A DNA stretch of 64,000 nt, taken from the NCBI GenBank assembly GCA_940671915.1, contig CALNVZ010000174.1, positions 15,818,306 to 15,882,305 on the forward strand, written 5' to 3'. The translations under genes were made by a program, and so were the position numbers. Below, one piece after another: positions 10,423 through 22,054 of the stretch; positions within the stretch are counted from its first letter, which is position 1, and each line of letters opens with the position of its first letter. The notes below the pieces were generated by a model that saw only the letters and a list, made by a program, of their open reading frames with translations, did not search any database and was not told where the DNA came from. The DNA comes from Paracentrotus lividus. Taxonomy: Eukaryota; Echinodermata; Echinoidea; Camarodonta; Echinidae.

Positions 10423-13330
10423 TTATTTCGTTTGGAAGTTTATTCCATAATTTAGGGAAATTAGTTTTTGAAAGAGTTTGAGGCAACAGAAGTGCGTACC
10501 CGAGGTACGTGTATTAAATTTCTTTGGCGGGTATTGTAAGTGTGAATTGTGGAATTTAAAACAAAAATGTCGGCAAACAGAGAGGCAAGTTTTGGCATGA
10601 AGTTTGAACATAAAAACAAGGGAGTTTAAGGTTATTAAGTCTTTTAGTGGTAAAATATTTGTTTGCGAAAATAAAAGCCTCGTGTGACTATGAAGGGAGC
10701 ATTACATATAATTCGTATGCTTTCTTTTGCAAAATACATAATTTACTTAAATGTGTTTTAAATGTGTGGCCCCAGACAATATTACAATAATTTAAGTGAG
10801 GGAGTATAATTCTATTGTAAATAGAATCAGAATCGACTGAGGGACAAATTGTTTTAATTTGTATAGAACTCCAATGGACCTTGATATTTTTGTACATATC
10901 GAACCACAGATGAGGCTTCCAAGAAAGGTATTCATTTAAAATTACACCTAAAAACTGAATATTTCAACCTTTTATTAGCCTTTCCTCCTATAATAAGGTT
11001 ACAAAGAATTTACCGGGACCTTCTTACCTTTAGTACGAAATATTATGTATTTAGTTTTGTCAAAATTTAAAAATAATTTATTTGAAGAGAACCATTTATT
11101 TAATTTATCCAGTTCATTGTTTGCTGATGATATAAGTTTTTTCTATATTTTATGCGATAATGAAACCGTGGTATCATCAGCAAACAAAGAAAAGTTTAGA
11201 ATTGGAGAACAATTAATTATATCATTTATGTAAATAAGAAAAAGGAGCGGCCCTAGCACCGAGCCTTGTGGAATTCCACAAGATACATTATTTTGATCAG
11301 ATTTGACACCATTGATCACCACATATTGATTTCGATGCAATAAATAACTTTCTGAACCAATGAAGAGGAACCCTCTAATTCGCTAATATTCCATATTTTT
11401 AATAAGATTTGGTGATCAATGGTGTCAAATGCTTTAGAAAGATCCATAAATACACTGAGACAATAATTACTCGTATCTATTGCATATGATATAAAATTAA
11501 TCAGATTCAATACACCAAGATCAGTGGAAAAATTCTTTGCGAAATCCAAATTGTTGGGGTATTAAAATATTGTTAAGTGAAAGAAATTTTAGCAACCTAT
11601 TGAAAATTATTTTTTCTAACATTTTAGAGAAAAATGGTAGTAGGGCAATAGGCCTATAATATAATAATATCATGTTTGTCACCTTTTTTGTAAACTGGGA
11701 TTACTTTAGCGGTCTTTAGTTTCTTGGGAACAATACCTTGTGAGATTGATTCATTGAATATATAACAAAGTGGGTTAACAATAGAAATGCATCCTTTAAT
11801 CACACGAGCAGCAATAGAGTCCGAACCCGGTGCAGCAGAAGTTTTCATGGATGAGAGAAACATTGATTATTTCAGTATTGATGTCGGTATAAGAAAAGTG
11901 AGTTTGCCGCACGGTTGGATAAATAATCTTGAAAATGAGAACAAGAGGTTGGCACCTTCTCTTGTGTAATCTTGCCAATATTAACAAAATATTTATTAAA
12001 TGCATCAGCAATTGATGCTTTACCAGTATTTTGTCATTATTATAATACATATGGGAAGGTAATGCATTTTTTCTTTTACCTAAAATATTGTTAATTTGAG
12101 ACCAGGTTTTTTTCATATCACCTTTCACTTTTGTAAATAAGTTTTCGTAATGCATTTTCTTACTTTGACGAATAATAGTAGTTAATGTATTTTATAATCA
12201 GTATATTTTTTCCTTGTGGTATTGTTACCTTTTCTTCACATATCGATAATATAACCTTTGTTTTTTTTTAATAGATTTAAGGATTCCAGGAGTGATCCAA
12301 GGTTTAACATGTTTTGGGTTTGATCTTAACAAGTGGAAAACATTCAAAATATAAGGAGCTAAGCTCATTAATAAAAAGATCATAAGACATATCAATATCA
12401 GTTGTATTATAAATTACAGACCAGTCAATTAAACGTACCCTATTTTTGAATAATAAAATTTATCGTTTGTGATTACACGTGATTTGACACAATGTGGATG
12501 ACAGGGACATCTACATGTACATTGTTACTATACAGAATATCGGAAAATGATCTGTGAAATCAGAATAAATTATACCGCAATTATTATGCATATAAATACA
12601 ATTGGTAAATATGTTGTCAATTAAGGTAGCAGAATATCTTGTTACACGAGTGGGTTACTGACAGTGGGAAATAAACCATGTGAATACATAACATTTAGAA
12701 AGTCTTTTGTCTTGTTATCAATATCTTGATTAAGTAAATTAATATTATAATCACCTGCTATGTATATATCTTTATTTGAAGTATTAATTTCATCCAAGAG
12801 ACTCGTGAGAGTTTCGTAAAAACATTATATCAGTATTGGGTACTCTGTAAACACAGCCAACTATTATGGGTTTCTTTTTCTTTTGATGTATTTCAATAAA
12901 ATAGTGTCACAATGATTACGACTTAATGATAAATTAGAGCAATTATAATCAATATCTCTCATAATATTTCATATTATCTAATTTGATCATATATGAAAGC
13001 TAAACTCTCTCCTCCACTTGATGTTTGTTGAGTCTATCAATATGAACAAGTGAGTTCCGTCAATATAAACATATCAATTAAAATATTGTTACGAAGCCAT
13101 GTTTCTGAAATTCCTATAATGGTAAAATTGTTAGTCAAGTGAATTAAGAAGTAGTTGCAGTTCGTCATAATTACGGACAAGACTCCTAGAATTAACATGT
13201 AATATAGAGAGGTTATCTGGAATGGATTTATATCTTTGAACAAAATCATCATAAAAAACATATTTGCAGGAATCCTTAATTACTCCATCTTCGTTTGATA
13301 CAGTAGAATTTGGCTCATATTAAGATTGTT
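10423..13330 (-). pseudogene. LINE ORF2 remnant: endonuclease plus reverse transcriptase
   Basis: Going 5' to 3' on the minus strand, the endonuclease shows LSILHVNSRSL and IIGISETWL near 13,130-13,230, VGCVYRVPNTD near 12,850, AGDYNINLLNQDID near 12,745, ATLIDNIFTN near 12,615 and SDFTDHFPIF near 12,555. The reverse transcriptase follows: APGSDSIAARVIK and VIPVYKKGDKHD (11,654-11,863), FMDLSKAFDTIDHQILL (11,316-11,549), and GIPQGSVLGPLLFLIYIND with the FADDTTVSL catalytic motif (11,143-11,340). The tail has YNRIILPHLNYCNIVWG (10,688-10,897). Frame changes separate these pieces, so no full protein can be made. Confidence 0.92.
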
Positions 13331-13693
13331 TAGACTTAGGGGATTTAAAGATAGCATATGTATTTCTCCTCATCGATGCATTTATCTAAGTGAAAGAAGG
13401 TAAAAATGGAAAATAAAAACACTTCATTGTCTGGTAATAATTGAAAGGGAATAATTCAGAATTGCAGGAATACAAAATGAATCAACTTCTAGTGATTGTA
13501 ATTTAAGCAGTTAGGATAAAGAAATTTATTATTTCTCATGAAGAAAAGTGAGAAGAGAAGCTGCTATAAGTGTACAAAAACAATAACAAACAATAACAAA
13601 GATTTAAAAACTACAAATTGTCCAATTGAATACGTAAGTACGTAAGTAATACGTATAAGTACATGCACACGAAAATGATTGTCGCTGATTTTG

Positions 13694-13956
13694 ATTACAG
13701 GGATGCTAAGTCTGTAGACATGCGTATCACTTTATTTATTGTCTTTCCGTTCTCTGCTTTGACTTTGGCAATAACACGGCCATCGCTACTCCATGCTGCT
13801 TCAACCTTAGCATGCTTGGAGGTACACTTAAGAAGCTCGCGGTTCTTCTTTGTCAAATCCTCTTGGATGACAATGCCCGCCCTTTTAGAAGGCGCCGATT
13901 AGTCATGACCTGACAACGTGATCTGTACGAAAGGAACTTGACGATAATCGGTCGGG
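13694..13956 (-). pseudogene. LINE ORF1 C-terminal remnant
   Basis: Minus-strand frames read RPIIVKFLSYRSRCQVMTNR and RRLLKGRAL, then after a single-base frame slip VIQEDLTKKNRELLK, VEAAWSSDGRVIAKVKAENG and a TAA. This is the usual tail of LINE ORF1 RNA-binding proteins (RRM-like core followed by the WSSDGRV segment). It lies directly upstream of the endonuclease in the element's own orientation. The rest of ORF1 is missing, which supports 5' truncation. Confidence 0.75.
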
Positions 13957-13960
13957 CCAC

Positions 13961-14579
13961 TTTTTTGCTTGACTGCCCCCTTCATATATATCACTAGATA
14001 CTATGGCTCCCAGAGAGGCCAAAATTAAAGTAACATCCACCCCCCCCCCCCCAAAAAAAAAAAAAAAAAAAAAAAAAGAAATGCCTTACATAATCAATAA
14101 GCCACTCAAAAATACCCTCATTTAAAAAAAGACAAAACTTGTTGACAGTTTGAAAACTCTATGAGACTGAGTAAATTACATTTAAAGATTTATACTTCAT
14201 AATAAACAAAATAAAGAAAGAGATATATTTGCTAAACTGAGTAAACAAATGCTTTGCCAATGGTCATTGAATTTTTGCCCATGATGCTAAAATTGCATTG
14301 TCTAATGTGATGACTTGGTTTGAGCAAGGACTCGTGCCGTTTGAGTACACCTCGATGATATTTCTGATTAAGTAGGTGATCTCTGAGCTCAAAGGCATGT
14401 GCATTTTGCCGTCTTTTGTTGAATAACAACCTAGAAAAATATCACCCACTTTAATGTTCTCCCTACTTTCCATTCCGCCCCACATGAATGATCAGCTATG
14501 TTCAACCCAGTTGCCATCAACACATTAATCTCACCCCCTCCCTTTCTCATTAAATCACCAATCAGGTGTTATAACGAGG
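13961..14579. other. Unique DNA with a C13-A25 tract
   Basis: A C run at 14,040-14,052 is followed by an A run at 14,053-14,077. Otherwise nothing is recognised. Minus-strand frames at 14,232-14,485 overlap each other and show no domain. Confidence 0.4.
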
Positions 14580-15016
14580 GCCAACACCATCAGCGACTTG
14601 ACAGGGCACTTGTCGGCTTGGTTGCGTATCGAGAGACGGACGAGGAGAGGAGGGGAAAAAAGAGAGTCGTACGAGGTTAGAGCAAGATGTGTTGGCATCA
14701 ACTGTTGCCAAACACTCTCTCCATCTGTTCCAGGCTCCGTTTGTCACAAGGAGAAAGTGACACATAGCTGGCGTCACCTTCCCGAATTTGTCCAGACCTC
14801 CTACAGGAGGAATATAAGTTCTGAGGACCAGCTGAGAGGCTTGGAGACAATCACCGCTGTTTGGCGGCCATCTTGGATTGATTGTGAAGACAGGGGGAAG
14901 ATGAAGGGAAGTGATCTCCAAGGGTTCACTATAGCCCCGGTCACCAGCAGGAGTCGAGTCCTCTTCCACCCCCGTCAAGGAATGGGGGCCAGCTTCAAGC
15001 ACAGGTTCTGCTTTGG
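14580..15016 (+). CDS. Candidate first exon (5' UTR plus short coding start)
   Basis: This is the most GC-rich stretch of the left part of the window. It ends in a good donor, TTTGG/GTAAGT, at 15,016/15,017. An ATG at 14,901 with A at -3 opens a 38-codon frame (MKGSDLQGFTIAPVTSRSR, then a segment ending FKHRFCF) that runs to the donor. A longer in-frame ATG exists at 14,598. A YY1-like CCAAGATGGCCGCC lies on the minus strand at about 14,863-14,876; such sites cluster near transcription starts. The minus strand is also open for 146 codons, so strand and coding status are uncertain. No protein family recognised. Confidence 0.33.
14863..14876 (-). promoter_or_regulatory. YY1-like site
   Basis: The plus strand reads GGCGGCCATCTTGG, which on the minus strand is CCAAGATGGCCGCC. 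This closely matches the animal YY1 consensus CAAGATGGCGGC. YY1 sites are frequent just downstream of animal transcription starts, which fits the first-exon idea. One site alone is weak evidence. Confidence 0.35.
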
Positions 15017-17935
15017 GTAAGTCATCTCTATTCCTGTTTTAATATCCAGGTAAATTCTAAACCTGTAACTTTTGCTCCCTCCCTCCCAATTTTCAACAAA
15101 ATTTGTATAGTAGATGCCCACCTCAACTTGAGCATGAGCTTATGTTGACTACTTGAAAATACATTGATATATATCCATGAAAATACCTACATGCTTTTAT
15201 CCAGTCAAGAAAACACAATATAGACTTCAGAAATAATTGCTACTCATCAAAACATCACTGTGAACAGTACATGTAGGACTGCAAACCCCCCCCCCCACAT
15301 AACTGTTTATATGAACAACGTAAGACCTCAAATGAAGCAACAAGCTTACTTGTGTAGACAGCTTAAAAATACACATTTCTCTGTGAGAAAATTTTTTTTT
15401 TTAGACTTCTGGAAATTTTGCATTTGCAATTCTATTCTATAGTTTTACGTCATATTGTCTTTTAAAAAATCACAAAGACCCAAATTTTACATACATGTAA
15501 TAAATGTTCACAAAATTTGTCTTGAGACTCTACTGCATAAAGATTTGATTTTAATCTGTTGCTTCGTAAACGCTTTCTTAAAAATCACAAAGATCTGTAC
15601 GTTCACATAATTTTTCTGAAAGCTGTCCACATGAAGATCCCCTTCTCATCTCTCACCCTCATAACTACTTCCTGTATATGTATTATGATACACATACACG
15701 TCCTCTCAATCAATACCCTAGCAACATTCGATCCTGGGTGATTGCGTTACCAGATACACAAGAGAGAGCTCCAGTGGCAAGGAATACAGTTGGGTTTGTT
15801 TTGCGCTGCCATCACTGCTTTTATGAACTTGTCGCCTTTAGCTGAAAGTCAAGGTAGCTTGCCAGCCGCCTGTTCATTCAGTATGGATTCTCTTCTCAGG
15901 CAAACAAGTCAGCACGCATGTGCTACGTACATATTTTATTCCAAGTGTTTTTTCAGACTTGGGTATATTCACACCCTTGATGTGAATGAACCTATTATAA
16001 TGATTTCCATCTCTGTTTTTTTTTTTTTTTTTGCACTATTCAGAGCTGCCAACTTGCCAAGTGGACTGATATTCAGTATTTATACCTATTTTGATTTGTG
16101 AACAAAAATGTTTTATATAAATGCAGTTTTTTAAAAGTTTCGGTTAATTTCATTTTTCAGTTAATTTCATTTTTTCAGTCTTTTGATACTGGATTGACCA
16201 AATTGCAGCTTTGCATATTCGCCACCTTGAAAAGGAGTTAAAATTAAATGAATAATCACTTGTGTACAGCAAATAATTTTCTATTAAATCCTATAAGATA
16301 GCATTTCTCAAATGAAAAATACAAACAAAAATGATTTGTAAAAATAAACAAGATATAGAGGTTTGTCTGAGCATTTATAAGCAACTTACAAAAGGCTTTA
16401 GTTCCGAAATTATAAATTTTCCCCATTCATAAATCATTATTTAAAAGATGGATTTTGATTTCTTGACACAAATGACTTCATCCCCTTGTTGTGCATCCAT
16501 CCTGAATGTGCCATGCTGTCAAATATCAAAGTAGAATAGTAGCTGTTCTATGTAAACTCACTCTACATCTTCCATGAATGGAGCTCAACTCAGCTCTAAA
16601 CTGTTGTTGACACATAGACGTGTATGCAAACAGTCATGAAATACCAAATGTTGACCTGGCACCGTATTGGTTTTCCCCTCCTCCCTCACATGCATACCCG
16701 GAACCAGGCCGGGATCAAACCTCCGCCCATCATCCCCCATCCCTCTCCTCTGACGTCATCAACCAAATTGTTCGGGTTTGAATGGAATTTCTATCGGCCG
16801 CTGATGCCGGCTCTGACCTCCATCCCAAGTTTTGTTTCAAGATTTTTTTCTCTGGAAAGTTGCGTAAATCAAAACGGGGTGCGTGTCGTTTGATTGAACA
16901 AGACGCGAGAGAACGGAAGAATCTAGCTCGGTGACGTAGGTACGTAGGGCATACAGATGTAAACGTTGCTAGGAAGATGACCAAAAAAATATTAAGTGAC
17001 ATGCCATATGATGTTAAAGACATACATGAGAGGGGGCAGGGTTAAAAGCGAAGATGAAATTACAGATGTGTTTGCAAGCTAGGTTCAAATGGAGTGCCAA
17101 TGCAGTGCTAGGAATAGCATGATTAGACATCTTAGTTTTAATATATTGTAATGCAATATCAATGGTAAACATATTCATGTTTGCAGATACTGTTTTGCAG
17201 GAATGTGCAAATTAAGAAATGATTTGAAATAATATTACCCATTCTTTCTTCTCCGTCAGTGGGAATGAATTGTGATATTCAACTGTGATTCAAGATTACC
17301 ATGTATTATAGTGTAGGGAAGGTAAGAATTATATAATAAATAATAAATGATAAATAATAATAAATATATATGTTTATTTATAATTAAGCTTTCTGTTACT
17401 GTTCACATTCTTTATTGTCTAATCAATCAGACAAAATCACAAACTAGTCATGCTAGTCAATTATATTAAATGATCTAGAAAAACTAGAGATGTGTTGATG
17501 TATTATTCTGTCATGGGGAAAACAATATATATTCTTGTAATCGAGAACTTACATTGATTGTTTAATGGACAGTTAATGTGAGGAATAGCCTTTTGGGCTT
17601 TTGCCAGAATCAATCACAAGCAAAATAAGTGCTCTCTTCCTTCTGCAAGTCGTTAATTAGCTCAAGAGTATTTTTTAAAGAATTGTTGACAAGAATCTTG
17701 TCATTTGTTATCATTGTTATACATGAGTATTCTTTAGTTGTATCAAATTGTGTTTATCAGTACGGCACTTCGTAGTGAGGATTCAGGGTAAATTAATTCG
17801 ATTTAATTCACTTTCAGAAAGGAGTGATGAAGTAAAGAACAAAAATCAATGAATCATAAATATATTTCCAGATTTTTTAATTAAAATTGAATAAACTTGG
17901 GTAATTCTTTGATTTAATTCACTATCCGAATTTTC
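15017..17935. other. Unique AT-rich DNA, possible intron
   Basis: Homopolymer runs (T at about 16,017-16,033) and AT-rich words (about 17,336-17,375). A somewhat GC-richer patch at 16,670-16,940 has a TGACGTCA and several CpGs and could be regulatory, but shows no clear exon. The 119-codon plus-strand frame at 15,742 passes through the T run and is not supported. Confidence 0.4.
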
Positions 17936-19060
17936 GAAATGCGAAAAAGTGCACCTTTGTGAACGAGCAGATCATATTCAAATGCGAAGTCAGGAGTCAG
18001 TATAATGAAATTTTTGGAGAAATTTACGAGCGCATAGCGCGGGCCGAAAATTTTCGCTTATAATTACCTCAAGGTAGTGTATTCTATACACATTTTGATA
18101 ATTACCATCCCATCTGAGACACATTTGCGCGCGCAAAGCGTGAGATGAAAATTTTGGCTTACAATGATGCGAGGTCGTATATTTTACGCACATTTCCCAT
18201 AGGCTCTTATGTATTTTTGTTTGAATTCTTTTACTAGATAACGATTACCTTCATTTTAATAAAAATATAAATTGCGAACTCGAGCAGAAAAATTTACATA
18301 AAATTACATATTTGGGACGCCAGGGATCAGTCAATGTACCTTTTTTAAAGAAAACTTCGCGAGTGCGAAGCGCGAGTCGAAAATTTTGGCTTAACAGACC
18401 GAAGGTATTGTGTATTCTAGATATAATTTGAAAATTTACATCCCATCACTTCACTTTACGATGTCAGGAGACAGTCTTTCTGAGAAAATTTTGAGCAGAC
18501 CATATTCGAGCGCGAAGCGCGAGCCGAAAATTTTGGCTTTATAATGACCTGAAGGTAGTGTGTTTTCGACACATTTTGAAAATTGTCTTCCCGTCTGAGA
18601 GAAATTTGCGAGCGCAAAGCGCAAGCCAAAAATTTTGACTTATAATTATACTGAAGGTAGTGTATTCTAGATTTTGAAAATTTTGAAAATTGACATCCAT
18701 CACTTCACTTTGCGACGTCAGGAATCAGTCTTTCTGAGAGGACTTTGCGAGCTGAAAATTTTGGCTTATAATGACACATAATAAGACCGTATATTTTACG
18801 CACATTTTCCATCTTATCTCTTTTTGTTTGAATTCTTCTGTGGGTCAAGATCACCTCGATTTTAACAAAAATAAATTGCGAGGGCCAAGTGCAAGTAGAA
18901 AAATTTACATAACTTTACTAATATGGGAAATAAGGGATCAGTCAAATGTGCCTTATTGAGAGAACCTTGCGAGTGCGATGCGTGAGCAGAAAAAAAAGAG
19001 GCTTATAATGAACCCGAAGGTAGTGTATTTTAAACACATTTTGCCTCTCCTTCCCATTCT
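17936..19060. repeat. Degenerate repeat array, GCGAAGCGCGAG core
   Basis: At least eight units, with cores near 18,027, 18,127, 18,359, 18,507, 18,607, 18,747, 18,877 and 18,968, carry a GCGAGCGCGAAGCGCGAGC-like core. Most are followed by GAAAATTTTGGCTTATAATG, a GAAGGTAGTGTATTCTAG word and ACATTTTGAAAATT. Spacing is about 90-230 bp with indels. The best core (18,507-18,524) reads the same backwards on one strand, a mirror repeat. No coding frame follows the unit period. Similar cores occur in many invertebrate genomes; this array is local and diverged. Confidence 0.75.
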
Positions 19061-19551
19061 TCTTTTTCTTTCTTTTCCCTTTTTTCCGTTAGAAAATATT
19101 AAAATTTCTGGCAAAAAAAGTGGGGGGCGGCCCCCCCAGGCTCCCCCGTCTCCGCCGCCCATTTGTTTTTTGTTGTGGGAATATGATTTAGTTTTTATCA
19201 TTATGATTTTATCATGTTATTGTATTATTATTATCGATGATGTTGAGGACAATGATAGTGACTATGGGGTAACTGAGTATTGCTTAGTGAATATCTCATC
19301 TTATTTTATACAACAAAACTTAGGTTTTTAGCAGAAGCATAAAAAAAAAAAAATCATACTTTTGTTTTTCAAGAGAATTAACAATTATTTTCAAGTTGAA
19401 TATTAAACAAATAAAATTTAACATCATACCGGATACATGGCACTCACTCAGGGGAGGATAAGTAACTTGATTTATAAAGAGCAAATAACATATTAAATCT
19501 TTTTGATTGATCATCTTTTGTTTGATGATCCTTCTTGCCCAGTCTATTCTT

Positions 19552-19584
19552 CCCCCCCCCCAAAAAAAAAAAAAAAAAAAAAAA
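19552..19584. repeat. C10-A23 homopolymer tract
   Basis: C run 19,552-19,561 followed by A run 19,562-19,584. The inverted copy has the matching T/G tract at about 49,096-49,126. Confidence 0.8.
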
Positions 19585-19791
19585 GTGGGCTTAGAATCAG
19601 GACTTGCCCATAACATTTTGCTTGAGGTGGTCCCGCAGATGTACTTCAGTATGAAATCCGTAGGGTCAAATTATTTTTTAGTTTTATCTTAGGTGGCCAT
19701 TGGCCTCCAAGCCACTGCTAGATGTTGAACCCTGAAAATGTGTTGGGAACAGAAAATTGAACTTTCTTGAAAATCACAATTATAATTAGAC

Positions 19792-20382
19792 TTAAAGGGG
19801 AAGGAAACCCTAGGAATTCATTAAATTGTACAAAAACAGGGAAATCAAAGAAGCTGATCAATGAAAATTTGAGAAAAAATGAATAAAAAATAAGAAAGTT
19901 ATGAGCATTTGAATGTTGTGATCACTACTGCCATGGGGATCCTCACATTGGCAACGGGCCAAAGATGTGTGATGTCATACATGAACAACTTCCCCATTAC
20001 TTTTGTACATATTTCACTCAAATTGTCTTTTTTTATTAATTCCGTTAAAAGATCTGAGATTCTTTTCATAGGAGGACATGTAATACAAGTTCACAAAATA
20101 TAATCATGTGTGAAGAGTCTGTACTACCATTAGAATGAGGAAAAAGGAGAATTTGGGGTATTTTTTTGTATGTTATATGGGAGAGTTGTTCATGTGTGAC
20201 ATCACACATCTTGTGCCTGTTGCCAGTGTGAGGATCTCCATAGCGTTAGTGATCATAATATTCAAATGCACATAACTTTCTTATTATTTATTCAATTGTT
20301 CTCAAACTTTTTTAAATCTGTTTCTTTGATTTTTGTTGTTTCATACAATTCAACTGAATCCTAGGGTTTCATTCTCCTTTAA
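19792..20382. mobile_element. Foldback MITE with TTAA ends, second family
   Basis: Left end TTAAAGGGGAAGGAAACCCT pairs with right end AGGGTTTCATTCTCCTTTAA. Arms are about 200 bp, sharing AATCAAAGAA, TAAGAAAGTTATG, a GATCACTA word, GATCCTCACA and GATGTGTGATGTCA before the AACAACT word. TTAA at both ends again suggests a TTAA target. There is no transposase. The reverse-complement copy at 48,250-48,863 belongs to the AB inversion. Confidence 0.82.
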
Positions 20383-20861
20383 GTATTATATTGTATTTGG
20401 CAGGTAAATTGCATACATATAAACACATTCTTACTAAATATCAAGATATTACACATTTATATTTTTTAATGATTTAACATTAATTGCAAATTTTGCCCTT
20501 TGCACCCCACACATTTTATTTGTCGCTATTATTTCACGGAGCAGCGTAAACCTTGCGGCATTTGTGTGTCTTGAAATTTATCTGATATTAGTGATGGATC
20601 TCTCACTATGCGTAGGAAGCTTAATCCATGGAATCATAATTTTGATCCTATATGCTACTGTAGGGTGTATTGATGACAAGCATTAGATATCAAAGGATCC
20701 AAACATACACGTAAAGAGAGATTAAGGTGGGCGTAAGTGAGATTAATGAAGAGAGAGCTTGAAAATAAGAGGAAGAGAGGAAATGACAACAAAATGAGGG
20801 ATAGAGAAATAAATGAGATCTAGACGGACATACAGAGAGAAAGAATAAGAGAAAGGAAGAG

Positions 20862-21250
20862 GATTGGCTCCCGATTGGACAACGCATTGAGTTCAAGATG
20901 TTGATGATTGTCTTTAAATGTCTGCAAGGAATGGCTCCCAACTATCTCAGCTCGCTCATCATTCCTTACCAGTCTGCCAGACCTGGCCTCTGTTCATGTA
21001 GTGACAGGACCATTTTACAAGTTGCAAGAACTAACAGCAAATCCGGAGACAATTCTTTCATGGTTTGTGGACCTAGGCTGTGGAATGAACTGCCACGACT
21101 TGTTCGGCTGTCCCCTTCACTGGAGGTGTTCAAGAAGAACTTCAAAAAATTGTACTTTTTATTTAATCAATGATTATAATATTTAATTTATGTTGAACAG
21201 TGTGAAACTCATCATGAGTAAGAGCGCTATAGAAATGCTTTAATTGTATC
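20862..21250 (+). pseudogene. 5'-truncated LINE: ORF2 C-terminus plus 3' UTR
   Basis: The frame begins DWLPIGQRIEFKMLMIVFKC and continues LQGMAPNYLSSLI, VCGPRLWNELPRLVR and FKKNFKKLYF to a TGA at 21,171-21,173. This is the conserved C-terminal region of CR1/L2/Jockey-type ORF2 proteins (LPI..RI.FK, AP.YLS, GPRLWN.LP, FK..LK). The 3' UTR ends with GAGCGCTATAGAAATGCTTT and short ATTGTATCG repeats. Only the last ~105 residues are present, as is normal for 5'-truncated LINE insertions. Confidence 0.85.
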
Positions 21251-22054
21251 GTATCGTGAAGAATGTTTAAATTAGCTGGAAAGGGAACAGTCAAAGAAAT
21301 TAAAGTCTGAGAGATATCATACATGTGAGAGATGAAAAAGAGATGGGGAGCAGATGAAAGGGAGAACAAACTGAGAATAGAATGATCAATTTGAAAAAAA
21401 AAAGTAATGCAAAGTTTGATAAATTCATGTTAAACTACTCTTTGTTCATCAGCGGTTGGGCAGGAGCAAAATATAAAAGCAAAAGTATAAATAACGATGA
21501 GTAAGATGTCACTAATAAACAGAAAAGGTGAAGATGGGAGGACCAGTGATTGGTATAGATTCATATTGAAACAAGAGAATGCACCAAATACAGAATAGAG
21601 GGATGTGTTGAAAGACTATAACAAGACATTATCCATCCCCAGAAAGCTATCAGACTTAATTGATAAGAACCTGCAATGTACTTGAAAATGATATGTTACT
21701 TTTCCGCAAGCTTTGACACTGGATATTTCCTCTCGTCTGTTATTACGTTAAGATACGTGACTTCATTTTAGATTTCCTGCAAAGCATAAATGTATGCCAG
21801 GAATATAATTGAATTCCTTAACAACGTGATGGCAACATGATCCGTTGAAGTGACATGGAACATGTATATTTAATCAGATTGGATACACATCATTATCTTT
21901 TTGAAGATACACAAACAGAATATTCCAAACCCCTGTCTTTTTCCCCCCATAAGAGCTATTATGCACATGACACATATTGTGAAACTTGAGGCAGAAATCA
22001 AAACATAACAAATATAACGAACATAATATGTTTGTGTACATTTCTTTCAGCTGT
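21251..22054. other. Unique part of block A, nothing recognised
   Basis: AT-rich, no supported exon or repeat. Its reverse-complement copy is at roughly 46,400-47,200. Confidence 0.4.

Larger units (their letters stand above)
10022..13960 (-). mobile_element. Decayed CR1/L2/Jockey-like non-LTR retrotransposon (LINE)
   Basis: Read on the minus strand, the order is ORF1 tail, APE-type endonuclease, reverse transcriptase, C-terminal domain, 3' UTR, and a 3' end made of short AATTG/AAATAAATG repeats (about 10,022-10,070). The 5' end appears truncated inside ORF1 near 13,960. ORF2 is split among several frames by indels and stops, so the copy is dead. The motif set places it in the group of APE-endonuclease LINEs that includes CR1, L2 and Jockey; the exact clade needs a phylogeny. 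It sits in the putative minus-strand gene interval, so it may be intronic. Confidence 0.9.

Noticed and set aside
14562..15020. Overlapping 140- and 146-codon ORFs on opposite strands taken as two genes
   Set aside because: Both strands open in a GC-rich island is expected by chance; only the short frame ending at the splice donor is kept, as a weak candidate.
15742..16101. 119-codon plus-strand ORF
   Set aside because: It passes through a long T run, has no domain and no supporting splice sites.
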